Positions 32,018-40,491 of a stretch of 64,000 nt of DNA are shown piece after piece (position 1 is the stretch's first letter; each line of letters opens with the position of its first letter). The DNA lies in assembly GCA_016705235.1 (NCBI GenBank), contig JADIYP010000001.1:1-64000 (forward strand), in the 5' to 3' direction. Under the pieces are notes generated by a model. The model was not told where the DNA came from, made no database searches, and was given only the letters and a program-made list of their open reading frames with translations. The DNA comes from Candidatus Leptovillus affinis (GTDB taxonomy: Bacteria; Chloroflexota; Anaerolineae; Promineifilales; Promineifilaceae). The translations under genes and the position numbers were made by a program.

Positions 32018-33721
32018 TTGATCACTGAAGACAGCCGGGTAAAAGTTGTTAATCTGACCTCGTTCCACGAATTACTGAAACAATCCTTTAACGGGACAGA
32101 GTTTCATACACTATGCGCCGAATTAGACGTAGATTATGAAGATTTATTAGCCAACGAGCGGGCCGGCAAGATGCGGGAGCTTATTTTTTATCTTTCGCGT
32201 CGAGGGCGGCTGGCCGCCTTAATTGTACGCCTGCAAGAAGTTCGCCCGGCGGTTGATTGGTTAGCCATGGTCGAGATTGTGGATGCCCGGCAGCCAACGG
32301 CCGTACCCGCCAAAATCCCCTTCACCAACCGCGAAAACGAGTTACAGCTCATTCAAACCCTTTTGGGACCAGCCTACTTTATTCTGGACGCCCCAGCCGG
32401 GTTCGGCAAAACCGCCCTGCTCAAACAACTTTACACCCATTTTACAGAAAACGACTGGCTGTGCGCGTATACGGCCGTAGACGAACACAGTACATTGCCC
32501 GACCTGGTAAAAGCCCTCGCCGACGAACTCAACATCACCCACCTGCTGGCGAAAAAACTGGGCACGGGATTCCTATCGCCAAGCCGAGATACGCGCCCCT
32601 GGGGCATGCGCTTTGGCGTCGCCTTGCAAAAACATTGGGACGAACTGGAAAAACAAGGGCTTGTCCTGCTCATCGATCTGGAGCAACACGCGCCGACAGC
32701 CATCGCCAAAGGCTTGATCGACGAATTTATCCCTCAGGTTTATTCCTGTTTGCGGGCATTAAAAACATTCACGCGCAAACAAAACCGGTTTCGTATTGTG
32801 CTGGCCGGGCGCTCCTTAGCGCCGCCGCCCAAAACCATCGTGCCCATTCCGCTGCGCATCATCGAGATGCACCCATTTTCTTATGCAACTCTGCGCGACG
32901 CAGCACGCCAATTTTTGCCACAATTGGCCGAGGATGTGCTTGATCAGTTGGCGGCGCACATTTTTCATCTGACCGGCGGCCATCCGGGCAGCGCCAGCGC
33001 CGCGCTAGAAATTTTCCAACAACAAGGCGGCACGCCAGATTTTTTTATGCAGTTTTTGGGTGAATCGATCTGGCGCGATGTGGTACGGCCGTTTGTCGAA
33101 GAAATCCAAGAAGACCTGGGCCACAGAAGCGAAATCCTGACCGAATTAGGGCTGCTGCGTTACAGCAATTACACCATCTTAGACCAGATCGTTCGGGCGC
33201 GCCGCCTGAATTATGTGGGCACGGCTCACGAACTGGCCGACGACCTGACCATCAACTATTTGCTGAATAGAAACGGCCGTTTCCTCACCGACGACCTTAC
33301 CCGACGCCTATTCGCCATCCAAAAACAATGGCAGCACAAAACCACCTATACCCAACTGTGCCTGGAAGCCCAATCCATCTGCGCCAACGAGCTACGCGAA
33401 GAAAGCATCCAATCCCCAGAAATTTGGACCATCGAATACCTTTTTCAATTCCTTCAGCAGCACGCCATCGTCCAAGACCCTGCCCGCCGCCCGGAAATCC
33501 GTGAAGAATTCTTCCAACACCAGGTCCCCACCGCCCTTAAGCTTTTTATGGAAGCGCGCAGCGTCAAACATCGACTTGAAGAATACCAGGCGCTCAACCA
33601 ACAGATCGACGCCGATTGGGAATTCCGTTTCGCCGTCAATTACTATTTACGCGATCATCAATACGCCGACAACAACGCCTACGCTCGCCTACAACGGCAG
33701 ATCAACCAGTATTTTGCCTGA
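32018..33721 (+). CDS. NTPase with N-terminal effector-associated (EAD-like) domain, 567 residues
   Basis: The start is TTG, supported by GGGAGG five bases upstream; no in-frame ATG lies close. Residues about 13-85 (FHELLKQSFNGTEFHTLCAEL, then YEDLLANERAGKMRELIFYL) have the pattern of the small helical effector-associated domains found before NTPases in bacterial conflict systems. A P-loop follows near residue 127 (APAGFGKTALL) and a Walker B-like LVLLIDLEQ near 215. A later helical part ends the STAND-like module; no TPRs are evident. EADs are adaptors that recruit an effector or partner with the same domain. No nuclease, protease or TIR domain is visible, so its effector may be one of the genes downstream. 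It lies 191 bases before the larger NTPase. Confidence 0.8.
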   Translation: MITEDSRVKVVNLTSFHELLKQSFNGTEFHTLCAELDVDYEDLLANERAGKMRELIFYLSRRGRLAALIVRLQEVRPAVDWLAMVEIVDARQPTAVPAKIPFTNRENELQLIQTLLGPAYFILDAPAGFGKTALLKQLYTHFTENDWLCAYTAVDEHSTLPDLVKALADELNITHLLAKKLGTGFLSPSRDTRPWGMRFGVALQKHWDELEKQGLVLLIDLEQHAPTAIAKGLIDEFIPQVYSCLRALKTFTRKQNRFRIVLAGRSLAPPPKTIVPIPLRIIEMHPFSYATLRDAARQFLPQLAEDVLDQLAAHIFHLTGGHPGSASAALEIFQQQGGTPDFFMQFLGESIWRDVVRPFVEEIQEDLGHRSEILTELGLLRYSNYTILDQIVRARRLNYVGTAHELADDLTINYLLNRNGRFLTDDLTRRLFAIQKQWQHKTTYTQLCLEAQSICANELREESIQSPEIWTIEYLFQFLQQHAIVQDPARRPEIREEFFQHQVPTALKLFMEARSVKHRLEEYQALNQQIDADWEFRFAVNYYLRDHQYADNNAYARLQRQINQYFA

Positions 33722-33853
33722 TAGACCACCATCAATATCAGAAGAAACAAACCAGGGCATGTAGGCTTTTGCCAAAGTCAACCAGCTAAAAACCCATATG
33801 CCCACCGGCCAAACAAAATTAAGAACCGCAAATTCCGACCTCGCGCTCATAAA

Positions 33854-33865
33854 GCGTCATGACGC
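33854..33865. promoter_or_regulatory. 12-bp perfect palindrome GCGTCATGACGC before the TPR-NTPase gene
   Basis: It lies 48 bases before the ATG at 33913 in the gap between the two NTPase genes. Its size suits a dimeric repressor or activator site. No regulator gene in the unit can be named. Confidence 0.4.
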
Positions 33866-33912
33866 AATGTAATTAGACCGGCGTCGCAGGCAAATAAGCA
33901 CATCGCAGGAGG

Positions 33913-36600
33913 ATGACCATGTTCCATCGTATGCCATTTATCGGGCGACATATAGAACTCAACCAGATTGATGAAGTAATCCAACAATGGGACACACGCC
34001 AGGTCATTTGCCTACACGGTCCCGGCGGCATCGGCAAAACCCGATTGCTGGAAGAAATTTGCCTGCAGCACAAACCCAACAACTCCTTACTCACCGCATC
34101 CATCATCGACTTCGATGATCTGGCTCTATTTTTGCCGGAAAACATCGAACGGCAAATTGCCGAACGACTGTCACCGGAAATATTCGAACCCTACCTGCGC
34201 AGCCTACTAGACTGGCGCAAAATGGAAGAGGCCGGCGTTAGCACTGACGCTCTGGAACAACAACAACAACGCGTGCGGCAAATCTTCGTCAGCAGCTTCA
34301 ACCAGGTTACCCAAAAACAACGGGTGGTTCTCTTATTGGATACAACCGACCATATCGAGAACAGCGAAGCCTGGGAACATTTGCAGAACATCATTTCCCA
34401 GGCGCAAAATGCTGTGTTTGTGCTGGCAGGCCGGAACGGGATTGCGCTTTATGACGCGCTAAAAAAGCAGTTCAATGACGATATTCACCTGAATATTCTG
34501 GAAGCTCTCGATCCGGATTCGGGCGCGGCATATCTGGTAAAAAAGCAAGAACTGCTGCTGATCAATCTCGACGAAGCCCTGTGTCAGAAATTGCTGCTGT
34601 TGTCTCAGGGCAAGCCTATTTTGATTGATCTGGCGGTGGAATGGCTCTCGCGCGCCTTGCCGCAGCCATGGCTTAAAGAACCTGCGTTGGCGGAGTTAAA
34701 CGCGCTTTCCACAGATGAACTGTATACGGCGCAAGCGTTGTTCGAGGTACAGCTTGTGAGCCATCTGGGCAAAATCCGCACACAGATGGACCGCCTGACG
34801 TTGGTGATGTCGCGCATTTACCCGCTGGATGCGGCGATGATTGCCGTCCTGTTGAAGTTATCGCCGGAGGCGGCCGCTGCCTTGTTCGAAGAAGCCCAAA
34901 CCTACGTCTATATTAAATCGTTGCCCGACGGCCGTATCACCCTCCACGACGAAATGCGGCGCATGGTCAACGAGCACATCTGGCCCGAACACGATCCGAA
35001 CCGCGAACGCCGCCGCCACGACAGCCAGGCCGCCGCCGGGTATCTCAGGCAAGAAGTGCAAAACCTGACCGAGCGGTTAAACCAACTGATAGAACAGGCA
35101 ACGGCCGTTTCCCTCCCCCAATCCCCCCAGGCAGAACTCAACACCTTCATCATCCGCGAAAAGCTAGAGCGCGACATCTGGCTGCTCAAAAGCCAGCAGC
35201 TCTACCACATCTTGTTCACCGACCTGGGCGCAGGCATCCAAACCTTTGCCCAAATGTTCGACGAAGCCACCGCCACCTACAACCTCCTGTTCCGTGAAAC
35301 GTTATTGACGCAAGTACTCGAATATCAGGCCTACTTCTTGCCGCAGCAGAAATACATCATCAATTGGCGGCGAATTGCCTACCTGTTCGACCGGGGCGAT
35401 TACCAGGAAGCCGAAAGCCTGGTCATCGATCTGCTGGCCGAAGACCTGGAACCGGCTCAACGCATCACCATCCTCATCCAACTGGCTAACCTGGAAGTGC
35501 GCCTGGGCAACCTGACCGGCAGCATCAACCATTTTGATGAGGCCGCCCGCTTGAGCCAGCAACACAACCTGCCAGACCGCCACATGCTGGCCATAAACGG
35601 CCGTGGCTGGGCCCACCGCAACCAGGGCGATTTCACCCAGGCCATCACCGATTACCTGCTCGCCTACCAGATCAGCTTAAAGCTCCACGACCAACGCGAA
35701 ACAGCCCGCATTCTCAACAACATGGGCTATGTTAACGCCTTCAAGGGCAACCGCCAGGCTGCCTTAGACAACTGCAACGGCGCCCTGCGCCTCTGGAAAC
35801 AAATCGACGATAAACGCCAGATTGCCGCCACTTACAGCACCCTTGGCGAAATTTACCGCCGCTATTCCCAATGGACCGAAGCCTATGACTATTACAGCAA
35901 AGCATTGACCATTTTTGAAGACGAAGACGTGCGCGAATGGATCAGCACGGTTCGCGCCAGCCGGGCAGCCATTTATCTGCACCAGGGCCAGACCGACAAA
36001 GCCATCGCCGATCTGGCATACGCCGCCCAAAACGGTCCTTCCAATTTACAGCCCCGTGTCCTGCACACCCAGGCGCAAATCTACATGACTTTGGGCGAGA
36101 TGGGAAAATCACGTAAATTTTTTCTCCAGTGTCAGGAGTTAAGCTATAAAATAGGCGCATATGAATATGCGCTTCGCAGTTTTGCCGACTTATTAGACTT
36201 GGCCTGGGAATTTGGGGAATATCCAAGATGGGAAGCGTTTAAAGAGCAATTGGAAGAAATGTATTCCGGGCGAAAAGGCGAAGAAGCGTATCGTTTGCGC
36301 GGTTCTTCGTTAAGAAAAATTGGCGACCTGGCGCTGGCAGACGGCCGTTACGACATAGCCAGCGAAGCCTATCGTGAAGGTTTCCCCCTGATCGCTTTAT
36401 ACGAAGTCCACGAAACGTATAGCCTGAGCGCCCAACTGAGAATCACCAATGAACGCATACACCAATGCGGCAAACCCGAATACATTCAACAACTGGGATA
36501 TGACCTGGCCCAATTCTGGCAGCAAAAACCAGAACTCATCGCCAAATCACCAGAAGCGCTCATCAGTTTTTATACCTGGCAGCAAGAAAAGAGCTTATGA
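33913..36600 (+). CDS. STAND-type NTPase with C-terminal TPR repeats, 895 residues
   Basis: The start has AGGAGG 7 bases upstream. A P-loop is near residues 35-44 (GPGGIGKTRLL). A Walker B-like VVLLLDTTDHI is near 140 and VFVLAGRNG follows. A helical winged segment runs to about 400. From about residue 540 to 740 there are several TPRs, for example NNMGYVNAFKGNRQAALDNC and YSTLGEIYRRYSQWTEAYDY. Such proteins use ATP to switch from a closed to an active oligomer when the repeat domain binds a ligand. Its stop overlaps the radical SAM start (ATGA), so the two are made together, as in the broken copy at 1-3348. The FxsT proteins of actinobacterial radical SAM peptide clusters have a comparable NTPase-TPR layout. 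Confidence 0.88.
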   Translation: MTMFHRMPFIGRHIELNQIDEVIQQWDTRQVICLHGPGGIGKTRLLEEICLQHKPNNSLLTASIIDFDDLALFLPENIERQIAERLSPEIFEPYLRSLLDWRKMEEAGVSTDALEQQQQRVRQIFVSSFNQVTQKQRVVLLLDTTDHIENSEAWEHLQNIISQAQNAVFVLAGRNGIALYDALKKQFNDDIHLNILEALDPDSGAAYLVKKQELLLINLDEALCQKLLLLSQGKPILIDLAVEWLSRALPQPWLKEPALAELNALSTDELYTAQALFEVQLVSHLGKIRTQMDRLTLVMSRIYPLDAAMIAVLLKLSPEAAAALFEEAQTYVYIKSLPDGRITLHDEMRRMVNEHIWPEHDPNRERRRHDSQAAAGYLRQEVQNLTERLNQLIEQATAVSLPQSPQAELNTFIIREKLERDIWLLKSQQLYHILFTDLGAGIQTFAQMFDEATATYNLLFRETLLTQVLEYQAYFLPQQKYIINWRRIAYLFDRGDYQEAESLVIDLLAEDLEPAQRITILIQLANLEVRLGNLTGSINHFDEAARLSQQHNLPDRHMLAINGRGWAHRNQGDFTQAITDYLLAYQISLKLHDQRETARILNNMGYVNAFKGNRQAALDNCNGALRLWKQIDDKRQIAATYSTLGEIYRRYSQWTEAYDYYSKALTIFEDEDVREWISTVRASRAAIYLHQGQTDKAIADLAYAAQNGPSNLQPRVLHTQAQIYMTLGEMGKSRKFFLQCQELSYKIGAYEYALRSFADLLDLAWEFGEYPRWEAFKEQLEEMYSGRKGEEAYRLRGSSLRKIGDLALADGRYDIASEAYREGFPLIALYEVHETYSLSAQLRITNERIHQCGKPEYIQQLGYDLAQFWQQKPELIAKSPEALISFYTWQQEKSL

Positions 36601-38081
36601 ATAAAACCACGAATGTCTTATTGGAACCGCCCATCTTTTTACACGACGTTATAAACGCGAACCCTGGCGAAGGACAATGTGACTGCGCCTGTGTCGCTAC
36701 CGTGCCGCTTACTCGAACGCCAACGGCCGTTCCCCCCCACACCCCCTACACCCTGACCCAATCCTTTGCCACAATTCCCGTCAACGAACAATATCAGGCC
36801 ATCGTCAGCAGCCAGATCGCCGGCGTGGTCATCAACCACAGCGCCCTGGCCCTGGCCCGGCACTTTACCCAACCCCGCCCTCTGGTCGACATTCCCGCCG
36901 AGTGGCGCCGCGCCTGGGGCGAAACGGCCGTGCAAAACACCCTCGACCAGTTCATCGCCCACAGCCTGCTCGTGCCCGCCGCCGCTCCTCAAGCAACACT
37001 CGAAGAAACCGCGACCACCCTATCTGCCTGGCTGCACATTACCGACCGCTGCAACTTGCGCTGCGACTACTGCTACCTGCCCCACAAACGAGAAGACCTT
37101 TCCTGGGAAAACGGCCGTGCCGCCCTCGAAGGCACATTCCGCTCCGCCGTTACCCACGGCTACCAAACCGTCAAACTCAAATACGCCGGCGGCGAACCAC
37201 TCATCCGCTTCCCATTCGTCGCCGAACTGCATCAATACGCCCAAACCCTGGCCCAACAACACGGGCTGGCACTTGATGGCGTCGTTCTCAGCAACGGAAC
37301 CCGCCTGACCGCCGACATCATCGCCGCCATGCAAGCCTTGGGGCTGCGGTTGATGATCTCCCTGGATGGTTTAGGCGAAACCCACGACAGCCAACGCATC
37401 TATGCCGACGGCCGTGGCTCCTTCGCCGATGTCGCCCGCAGCATCGACCTCGCCCTCGCCTACGGCCTGATCCCCGACATTTCCGTCACCGTCAGCGGCC
37501 GCAGCGCCGCCGGATTGGCCGACCTGCTGGTCTGGATTTTGCAGCGCAACCTACCCTTCAGCCTCAACTTTTACCGCGAGAACGAACTCTCAGCCAGCCG
37601 CGCCAGCCTGCGCCTGGAAGAAGAGCAAATCATCGCCGGCATGGAGGCCGCCTTCGCCGCCATCGAAGCCGACCTGCCGCAGCGCAGCCTGCTGGCCTCG
37701 CTGGTAGACCGCGCCAATTTGTCCACGCCCCACCAACGCACCTGCGGCGTCGGCCACAGCTACCTGGTTTTTGATCACCACGGGCGCGTCAGCAAATGCC
37801 AGATGCACCAGGAACAAACGGTCACCACCGTTCTGGCCGAAGATCCCCTGGCCCAAATTCGCGCCGACCAGATCGGCATCCAAAACCTCCCCGCCGCCGA
37901 AAAGGAAGGCTGCCGCGACTGCGAATGGCAAAACTGGTGCGCTGGCGGCTGCCCTCTGGCCACCTACCGCGCCACCGGCCGTTACGACATCCAATCACCC
38001 AACTGCAATATCTACAAAACCCTTTACCCACAGGCCGTTCGCCTGGAAGGGTTACGCTTGTTACAGCAGCCAAAACCCTAA
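36597..38081 (+). CDS. Radical SAM/SPASM protein with N-terminal CDCAC motif, 494 residues
   Basis: The ATG overlaps the stop of the NTPase gene. Residues 1-45 contain EPPIFLHDV and then GEGQCDCACV. Residues about 55-135 look like a PqqD/RRE-type winged helix (VVINHSALALARHF, then TLDQFIAHSLLVP). The radical SAM core has CNLRCDYC near 151-158 and KLKYAGGEP. The SPASM region has CGVGHSY near 381, CQMH, then CRDCEWQNWCAGGC near 439-452 and SPNC near 469, enough for auxiliary 4Fe-4S clusters. Enzymes of this type cross-link or epimerise residues in peptides or proteins. No separate precursor peptide gene was found nearby, so the target could be another protein of the unit or the N-terminal Cys segment itself. 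The gene is paralogous to the one at 3345. Confidence 0.9.
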   Translation: MNKTTNVLLEPPIFLHDVINANPGEGQCDCACVATVPLTRTPTAVPPHTPYTLTQSFATIPVNEQYQAIVSSQIAGVVINHSALALARHFTQPRPLVDIPAEWRRAWGETAVQNTLDQFIAHSLLVPAAAPQATLEETATTLSAWLHITDRCNLRCDYCYLPHKREDLSWENGRAALEGTFRSAVTHGYQTVKLKYAGGEPLIRFPFVAELHQYAQTLAQQHGLALDGVVLSNGTRLTADIIAAMQALGLRLMISLDGLGETHDSQRIYADGRGSFADVARSIDLALAYGLIPDISVTVSGRSAAGLADLLVWILQRNLPFSLNFYRENELSASRASLRLEEEQIIAGMEAAFAAIEADLPQRSLLASLVDRANLSTPHQRTCGVGHSYLVFDHHGRVSKCQMHQEQTVTTVLAEDPLAQIRADQIGIQNLPAAEKEGCRDCEWQNWCAGGCPLATYRATGRYDIQSPNCNIYKTLYPQAVRLEGLRLLQQPKP

Positions 38082-38089
38082 CGATTTAT

Positions 38090-38208
38090 GGCTCTTTAGG
38101 AATTCAGGGGTTGACGCTCAATGAAGCGTGATGCGTGATACGTGACCAGAGAGACTTCACGCCTTACGCATCACGCTTCACGCCAGACCCCACGGAATCC
38201 CAAAGACC
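38090..38208. repeat. MITE-like palindromic element, family 1, copy A
   Basis: The element begins GGCTCTTTAGGAATTC and ends GGAATCCCAAAGACC, imperfect terminal inverted repeats. The inside holds GCGTGATGCGTGATACGTGA and its complement around CAGAGAGACTTC. Its reverse complement is close to 52521-52641 over its full length. There is no coding capacity. Confidence 0.85.
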
Positions 38209-38211
38209 CCA

Positions 38212-38383
38212 GGAATTCTCAATTTAGATTAGGCATTCGTGCGAACAAGGTAATTTCTTTGCAATTTACGCTGAACTGTCATGCTGAGTGGAGTCTTCGG
38301 AGCGAAGCATCCCGCTCCACCACAAGAAGGAGATGCTTCGGAGGACCTCAGCATGACACATTTCTGGTTAAATTGAGAATTGC
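38212..38383. repeat. MITE-like element, family 2, left copy bracketing the aminotransferase gene
   Basis: Terminal inverted repeats are GGAATTCTCAATTTA and TTAAATTGAGAATTGC. Internal arms are GTCATGCTGAG and CCTCAGCATGAC with GAAGCATCCCG and GATGCTTCGGA. It is the inverse of 39604-39788. It lies 92 bases before the aminotransferase start. Confidence 0.88.
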
Positions 38384-38475
38384 TGCAAAGACCCCGATTT
38401 ATTTGACCTCAGCCCATCAGGTGCGTAACCTTAGCGGATGCTGAACCAATTCAATACCCCTACATCACGGAGACC

Positions 38476-39588
38476 ATGATGCACATCGCTCCTTTTTCTA
38501 TCGAACAATTTTTTGCCGTTTATGAATTCACCACCCCCTACCTCTTATGCTCGTCCGATTGCGAGAGCATGACAGTGGGCGACCTGCTGGAGTTGGCGGA
38601 ACGGCCGTTCCCCTCCCTGCGCGATCTTCACCTGGGCTACACCGAAAGCCAGGGCAGCCCGGCGCTGCGCGCCCAAATCGCCGCCCAATATCCACCGCTC
38701 CACGCCGACGATGTGGTGGTCCTGACCGCGCCCGAAGAAGGCATCTTTCTGGCCATGCACACGCTGCTCGAACCGGGCGATCATGTGGTGGCGCTGACCC
38801 CGGCGTATGATTCGCTGCTCAATCTGGCCGCGCATGTCAGCGGCAATGTGGATAAGTGGGAGGTGGAGGCGGGCGACGGCCGTTGGCAGCTTAACCTGAA
38901 TCGTCTGGAAGCACTCGTCACCGACCAGACACGGTTGATCATCGTCAATTTCCCCCATAACCCCACCGGCCTCCTGCCAACCTCGGCCGAATTTCAGGCC
39001 ATCATCGCCATCGCCCGGCGGCACAACGCCTGGCTTTTTTGCGACGAAATGTATCGCGGACTGGAACTCGCCGGTCGGGAAACGCTGCCTTCCGCGGCCA
39101 CGCTGTACGAGCGGGCCATCGTCCTTTCCGGCCTGTCCAAAGTTCACGGCCTGCCCGGATTACGCGCCGGCTGGCTGCTCATCCGCGATGCTAGGCTGCG
39201 CGAAAGAGTCATCAACTGGAAACATTACACCACCATCTGCCCACCCGCCCCCAGCGAATTTTTGGCCCAGGTCGCTCTGGATGCGCAAGAAAAGTTGATT
39301 GCCCGTAATCGAGCCATCATTGCCGCAAACCTGGCGGAAGCGGCGGCGTTTTTCAGTCGCTGGCCGCAGTTGTTTGTTTGGCGGCCGCCGCAGGCCGGTT
39401 CGGTGGCTCTGGTGGGCCTGCATGTGCCATCGGCGACGGATTACTGCCACCAATTGGCGGCGGATGCGGGGATTTTATTGCTGCCCAGCAGTTGTCTGGG
39501 ATATGGGGATGGGCATGTGAGGTTAGGATTAGGCCGTCAGAATTTTGCCGCCAACCTGGCCCGCTATGAAGCGCACCTCGTGAAATAA
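38476..39588 (+). CDS. PLP-dependent class I/II aminotransferase-fold enzyme, 370 residues
   Basis: The Schiff-base Lys lies in VLSGLSKVHGLPGLRAGW. The PLP-binding pattern is VNFPHNPTGLLP, then WLFCDEMYRGL, with Asp pairing the pyridine nitrogen and Tyr its hydroxyl. The N-terminus (PFSIEQFFAVYEFTTPYLLC) and SQGSPALRAQIA fit the family that includes capreomycidine synthase-like enzymes, but the reaction cannot be told. GGAGA precedes the ATG-ATG start. It follows the radical SAM gene in the same direction but is separated by two palindromic elements and bracketed by an inverted pair. It may therefore be an independent insertion rather than part of the NTPase-radical SAM operon. Confidence 0.85.
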   Translation: MMHIAPFSIEQFFAVYEFTTPYLLCSSDCESMTVGDLLELAERPFPSLRDLHLGYTESQGSPALRAQIAAQYPPLHADDVVVLTAPEEGIFLAMHTLLEPGDHVVALTPAYDSLLNLAAHVSGNVDKWEVEAGDGRWQLNLNRLEALVTDQTRLIIVNFPHNPTGLLPTSAEFQAIIAIARRHNAWLFCDEMYRGLELAGRETLPSAATLYERAIVLSGLSKVHGLPGLRAGWLLIRDARLRERVINWKHYTTICPPAPSEFLAQVALDAQEKLIARNRAIIAANLAEAAAFFSRWPQLFVWRPPQAGSVALVGLHVPSATDYCHQLAADAGILLLPSSCLGYGDGHVRLGLGRQNFAANLARYEAHLVK

Positions 39589-39603
39589 AGAACCCAACAC
39601 GCC

Positions 39604-39788
39604 AGGAATTCTCAATTTAACTAGAAATATGTCATGCTGAGGTCCTCCGAAGCATCCCGTTCAGCCCTAATGACCAATACATGGGGATTCTTCGCTCCGC
39701 AGACTCCGCTCAGAATGACAATTCAGCCTAAATTGCAAAGAAATTGCCCTGTTCGCACGAATGCCTGATCTAAATTGAGAAATGCTGC
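39604..39788. repeat. MITE-like element, family 2, right copy, inverted
   Basis: It begins AGGAATTCTCAATTTAA, 16 bases after the aminotransferase stop, and ends CTAAATTGAGAAATGCTG. Read in reverse it matches 38212-38383 along its length, including GGCATTCGTGCGAACA and TTTCTTTGCAATTTA. The central part differs more. Confidence 0.88.
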
Positions 39789-39919
39789 CAACACGCAGCC
39801 GATTTGAATATTCGTGGGGTTTGGCGGTATCATACGAGCTAAATCCAAACTCAAAATAGCTTTACGGCCGTTTCCCCATCACCCTCTTACACCGGCCCCA
39901 TCTGGCTACAACATACTAC

Positions 39920-40489
39920 GTGAACCAATTACATTCCATCAATGATTTGCAAAGTTGGCTGGCTAACTGTCAGATCGATACCGATCTTTGGGGTGAAGGC
40001 AACGCTAAAAACGTCGATAATCTCTGGGAAGAATACGCCAGCGGCGAAATTCACTTCAAGGACAATCCACCGCGTCGGGAAGTGGCGGTTGTGCAGATTT
40101 TTATCTGCCGCAACCGACAACTTCTCATTGAAGCGGAACAGGAATTAGAAAACGGCCGTCGCCGCTTCCGCAACCAACCCCCCTCTGAAAAAATCAAACC
40201 CGGCGAATCCTACCTCCAGGCCGCGACACGCTGCCTGGAGGAAGAATTGGGCTTGTCTCTGAGCAGAATCACTTTTCTGCCCGATACTCACCTGTGCCGT
40301 CAAGAAACCTCCAACTCGCTTTCCTACCCCGGCTTGCTGACAGAATACACCTTTCATTCCATCCAGGCCGAGGTGGATGGGCTGCCGGATGAGGCATTTT
40401 GGCGCGAGAATACGGCCGTACACGCCGGCGATCCCGTTGTGCGCCATCTGTGGGTCTGGCGTTACAGCCGTCCTATCTGCCAATCGTAA
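39920..40489 (+). CDS. Nudix-like hydrolase with degenerate Nudix box, 189 residues
   Basis: The GTG start is the first likely one. The region PPSEKIKPGESYLQAATRCL followed by EEELGLSL corresponds to the Nudix box, with the downstream RxxEEELG pattern largely kept but the Glu after Arg replaced by Cys. The fold before it (REVAVVQIFICRNRQLLIEAE) fits Nudix strands. Nudix enzymes cleave nucleoside diphosphates linked to other groups; with the changed metal-binding box activity is doubtful. The 3' end lies 2 bases from the convergent MetH stop. It is on the same strand as the radical SAM unit. Confidence 0.68.
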   Translation: MNQLHSINDLQSWLANCQIDTDLWGEGNAKNVDNLWEEYASGEIHFKDNPPRREVAVVQIFICRNRQLLIEAEQELENGRRRFRNQPPSEKIKPGESYLQAATRCLEEELGLSLSRITFLPDTHLCRQETSNSLSYPGLLTEYTFHSIQAEVDGLPDEAFWRENTAVHAGDPVVRHLWVWRYSRPICQS

Positions 40490-40491
40490 AC

